64,000 nucleotides of DNA from the NCBI GenBank assembly GCA_015272515.1, contig JACYLN010000089.1:1-64000 (forward strand), written 5' to 3'. This stretch comes from Leptolyngbyaceae cyanobacterium C42_A2020_001 (GTDB taxonomy: Bacteria; Cyanobacteriota; Cyanobacteriia; Leptolyngbyales; Leptolyngbyaceae). The translations under genes and the position numbers were made by a program. The notes beneath the pieces are model-generated. The model did no database searches. It was not told where the DNA came from and worked only from the letters and a program-made list of their open reading frames with translations. Below, piece by piece: positions 62,285 to 64,000 of the stretch (position 1 is the first letter of the stretch; every line of letters begins with the position of its first letter).

Positions 62285-63166
62285 TTACACACTTAGATAT
62301 CGTCGCAAGAAGCTTTCTAACGTTTCCAGTTTGAGGTTAAAAGTTGATTCGAGCGCAGCAATCTCTTCAGGCGTGCAGAAAAACTCGTTTGCCAGCAGTG
62401 CCCGCAGTGTTCCCAGCGATGAACTGAGATCCCGATTTACCCAGTTGAGCGCTCCCCGTAACCCATCGAACGCTAGCAACGGCGGATTCAGAATCCACGG
62501 TTCGCGATTAAACACTCGTGCAAAAATATGGGGAATGTCTTCCCGCTTGAGAATGTCCGGTCCACCCACGGAGAAAATTTTGTTTCGCGCCGCCTGCACT
62601 TGAACTGAATCCACCGCAATTTGCGCCAGGTCATCGGTACTGACGATAGAGGAACGATTTTGTGGGTCACCAATCAGCAGATACATGCCCGTTTGCCGAA
62701 ATCGTTCTGCCAATGGCAACAGGTTGGAGGCAAACCCAGACGGGCGCAAGATTGTGTAAGGTAAACCGCTCGCCTGGAGGTATTTTTCAACTGCAAACTT
62801 GGCTTTGAAGACGGGGGCATCTTCGTAGCCGCGATCGCTACCCAACACCGAAACGAAAACAAAATGTTCAACGTTTGCCACTTTTGCCGCATCAATCAAA
62901 TCAATATTGGCGCGATAATCCAGAGTTGCGGCACCACCCGCATCATTGGAACCATGCGCGCTAATAATGTATCGCACACCCTGACAGGCTTTCTGAATAT
63001 CTCGTTCCTGTTTCAAATCGCCAATGAACACTTCGGCTCCGCGATTTTCCAGTTCTGCAAAGCGGGAATTCAACCGCACAAACGCCCGCACAGGCAAATC
63101 TCGCGATCGCAACCGCCTGACGATACGTTTTCCCAATCCTCCAGTGGCTCCAGTGACTAAATACAT
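62285..63166 (-). CDS. NAD(P)-binding SDR/NmrA-like protein
   Basis: About 293 residues from the ATG at 63166. The atypical-SDR Rossmann motif YLVTGATGGLGKRIVRRL is at the N-terminus, followed by NRGAEVFIGDLKQERDIQKA and the LPYTILRPSGFASNLLPLAE segment, as in the plastid/cyanobacterial Ycf39-HCF173-like and NmrA group. No YxxxK catalytic pair is clear, so binding rather than catalysis is possible. I chose the ATG directly before the Rossmann strand; a start at 63211 would add 15 unlikely residues. It stands alone after the exoprotein pair. Confidence 0.87.
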   Translation of the reverse strand: MYLVTGATGGLGKRIVRRLRSRDLPVRAFVRLNSRFAELENRGAEVFIGDLKQERDIQKACQGVRYIISAHGSNDAGGAATLDYRANIDLIDAAKVANVEHFVFVSVLGSDRGYEDAPVFKAKFAVEKYLQASGLPYTILRPSGFASNLLPLAERFRQTGMYLLIGDPQNRSSIVSTDDLAQIAVDSVQVQAARNKIFSVGGPDILKREDIPHIFARVFNREPWILNPPLLAFDGLRGALNWVNRDLSSSLGTLRALLANEFFCTPEEIAALESTFNLKLETLESFLRRYLSV

Positions 63167-63475
63167 GACAGTGTGAGGGTGAGTCGTGAGTGAGCAAAAC
63201 ATTTCCTTCACTATCTACGATTCTCTCAAGATGATCCACCCGTCTATAGGTGTAGCGATCGCAGGAGGATTATTAGAGCTACGGTGGATGTAGATAGGGA
63301 TGGGCGATCGCGGCCCTCATGTTTTCGCTTTATGTTTAAAGTTTTGGTTAGAAGTTTGGGACAAAGCAAATGAGTCCAATACCACGCTTGGGTTAGGCTT
63401 GCTGACTCGCCTCTATCACCTTGCCCGTGGTGACATCTTTTATAGAATCCCGGAGTCTATCTGCGAGGTAACGTC
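63167..63475. other. Divergent intergenic region
   Basis: About 309 bases between the SDR gene and the aminotransferase. No coding signal is seen. GAGG at 63465-63468 is a plausible ribosome binding site for the aminotransferase. Confidence 0.45.
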
Positions 63476-64000
63476 ATGGAATTTGCAGAACGGATGAATC
63501 GGTTAGGAACGGAATCTGCGTTTGATGTGTTTGCCAGGGCAAAACACTTGGAAGCAGAAGGCAAGTCGGTAATTCATCTTGAAATTGGGCAACCCGATTT
63601 TCCAACGCCGTTGTCTATCTGTGAAGCAGCGTTTCGGGCAATGAAAGACGGGTACACAGGCTACGCTCCAGCCGCTGGTTTATGGGAATTTCGAGAAGCG
63701 ATCGCCCATCATATTTCCACCAGCAGGGGGATTCATGTTCATCCCAACCAGGTGGTCGTCACACCCGGAGCCAAACCCATCATTTTCTTCACCCTAATGG
63801 CACTGGTTAATGAAGGGGATGAGGTGATTTATCCCAATCCTGGCTTTCCCATTTATGAGTCGGTGATTAATTTTGTGGGTGCGAAAGGGGTGCCACTGCC
63901 GCTCCGAGAGGAAGTTGGGTTTCGCTTTCATCTAGAAGATTTAATCAACGCTGTTTCAGACCACACGCGCCTGCTGATTCTCAATTCTCCTCAAAATCCC
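63476..64000 (+). CDS. Pyridoxal-phosphate aminotransferase class I/II (partial, runs off window)
   Basis: The first 175 codons of a gene starting at the ATG at 63476. MEFAERMNRLGTESAFDVFA and VIHLEIGQPDFPTPLSI are typical of the aspartate/tyrosine aminotransferase fold I family, with the cofactor-contact segment VVVTPGAKPIIFFTLMALVN and the YPNPGFPIYES and LNSPQNP motifs following. The PLP-binding lysine lies beyond the window. Substrate is probably an amino acid such as aspartate or alanine but cannot be fixed from this part. Confidence 0.88.
   Translation, partial: MEFAERMNRLGTESAFDVFARAKHLEAEGKSVIHLEIGQPDFPTPLSICEAAFRAMKDGYTGYAPAAGLWEFREAIAHHISTSRGIHVHPNQVVVTPGAKPIIFFTLMALVNEGDEVIYPNPGFPIYESVINFVGAKGVPLPLREEVGFRFHLEDLINAVSDHTRLLILNSPQNP

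Overview
The window is chromosomal DNA from a cyanobacterium. It carries sulfolipid synthesis genes (sqdB, sqdX), the bicarbonate-transport-associated ictB, a magnesium chelatase H paralog, an acyl-ACP synthetase, a plastid-type pyruvate dehydrogenase E2, two cyanobacterial haemagglutinin-type exoproteins, several cyanobacteria-specific DUF proteins, and many copies of the HIP1 octamer GCGATCGC. Large coiled-coil sensor kinases, Uma2 genes, heptanucleotide intergenic repeats and degraded insertion sequences suggest a filamentous or large-genome lineage. I cannot name a genus from sequence alone.

Layout. 0-9 kb: a small conserved gene, DUF3386, ictB, then a tight minus-strand cluster (aldo/keto reductase, LtrA, SUI1, folC), followed by an EVE-domain gene translationally coupled to a GT-C type membrane protein. 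9-14 kb: a caspase-fold protein lacking both catalytic residues, then sqdB, a small membrane protein and sqdX. 14-21 kb: IS630 remnant, cimA, a small unknown, a GH57 enzyme, Uma2 and glyS. 21-28.4 kb: a signalling block (NfeD-like, PAS-LuxR regulator, response regulator plus CHASE2 kinase), a small secreted protein, the TIGR02587/TIGR02588 membrane pair and DUF4230. 28.5-33.4 kb: bchH-type chelatase subunit, then a gene-poor repeat zone with a Uma2 relic and a MITE-like element, and DUF427. 33.5-41 kb: aas, YlqD, pyruvate dehydrogenase E2 plus DUF1995, a metallophosphoesterase, an M48 protease and a single-pass protein. 41-47 kb: truncated SUKH gene, then smc, a PRC-barrel gene and a SET-domain gene in one direction. 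47-52 kb: two closely related histidine kinases facing each other, one fused to a Cache sensor and the other overlapping a FIST sensor gene. 52-62 kb: IS110 relic, HerA-like ATPase and two tandem secreted haemagglutinin-type proteins. 62-64 kb: an NAD(P)-binding SDR protein and the start of an aminotransferase.

Functional threads. Membrane lipid and acyl metabolism (sqdB/sqdX, aas, pyruvate dehydrogenase E2), pigment synthesis (bchH), C1 uptake (ictB), and environmental sensing (four histidine kinase or response-regulator genes plus FIST, Cache and CHASE2 inputs).

The most striking structure not explained by gene content is a set of short tandem repeats, mostly 7 bp, that occur between genes and also in frame inside conserved genes (bchH, smc, cimA, and as related low-complexity tracts in aas and both exoproteins), together with a 46-bp near-perfect hairpin inside the E2 linker. 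The other strong leads are the catalytically dead orthocaspase, the FIST/Cache twin-kinase locus, and the smc-PRC-SET cluster. I saw no tRNA, rRNA, CRISPR array or complete mobile element.
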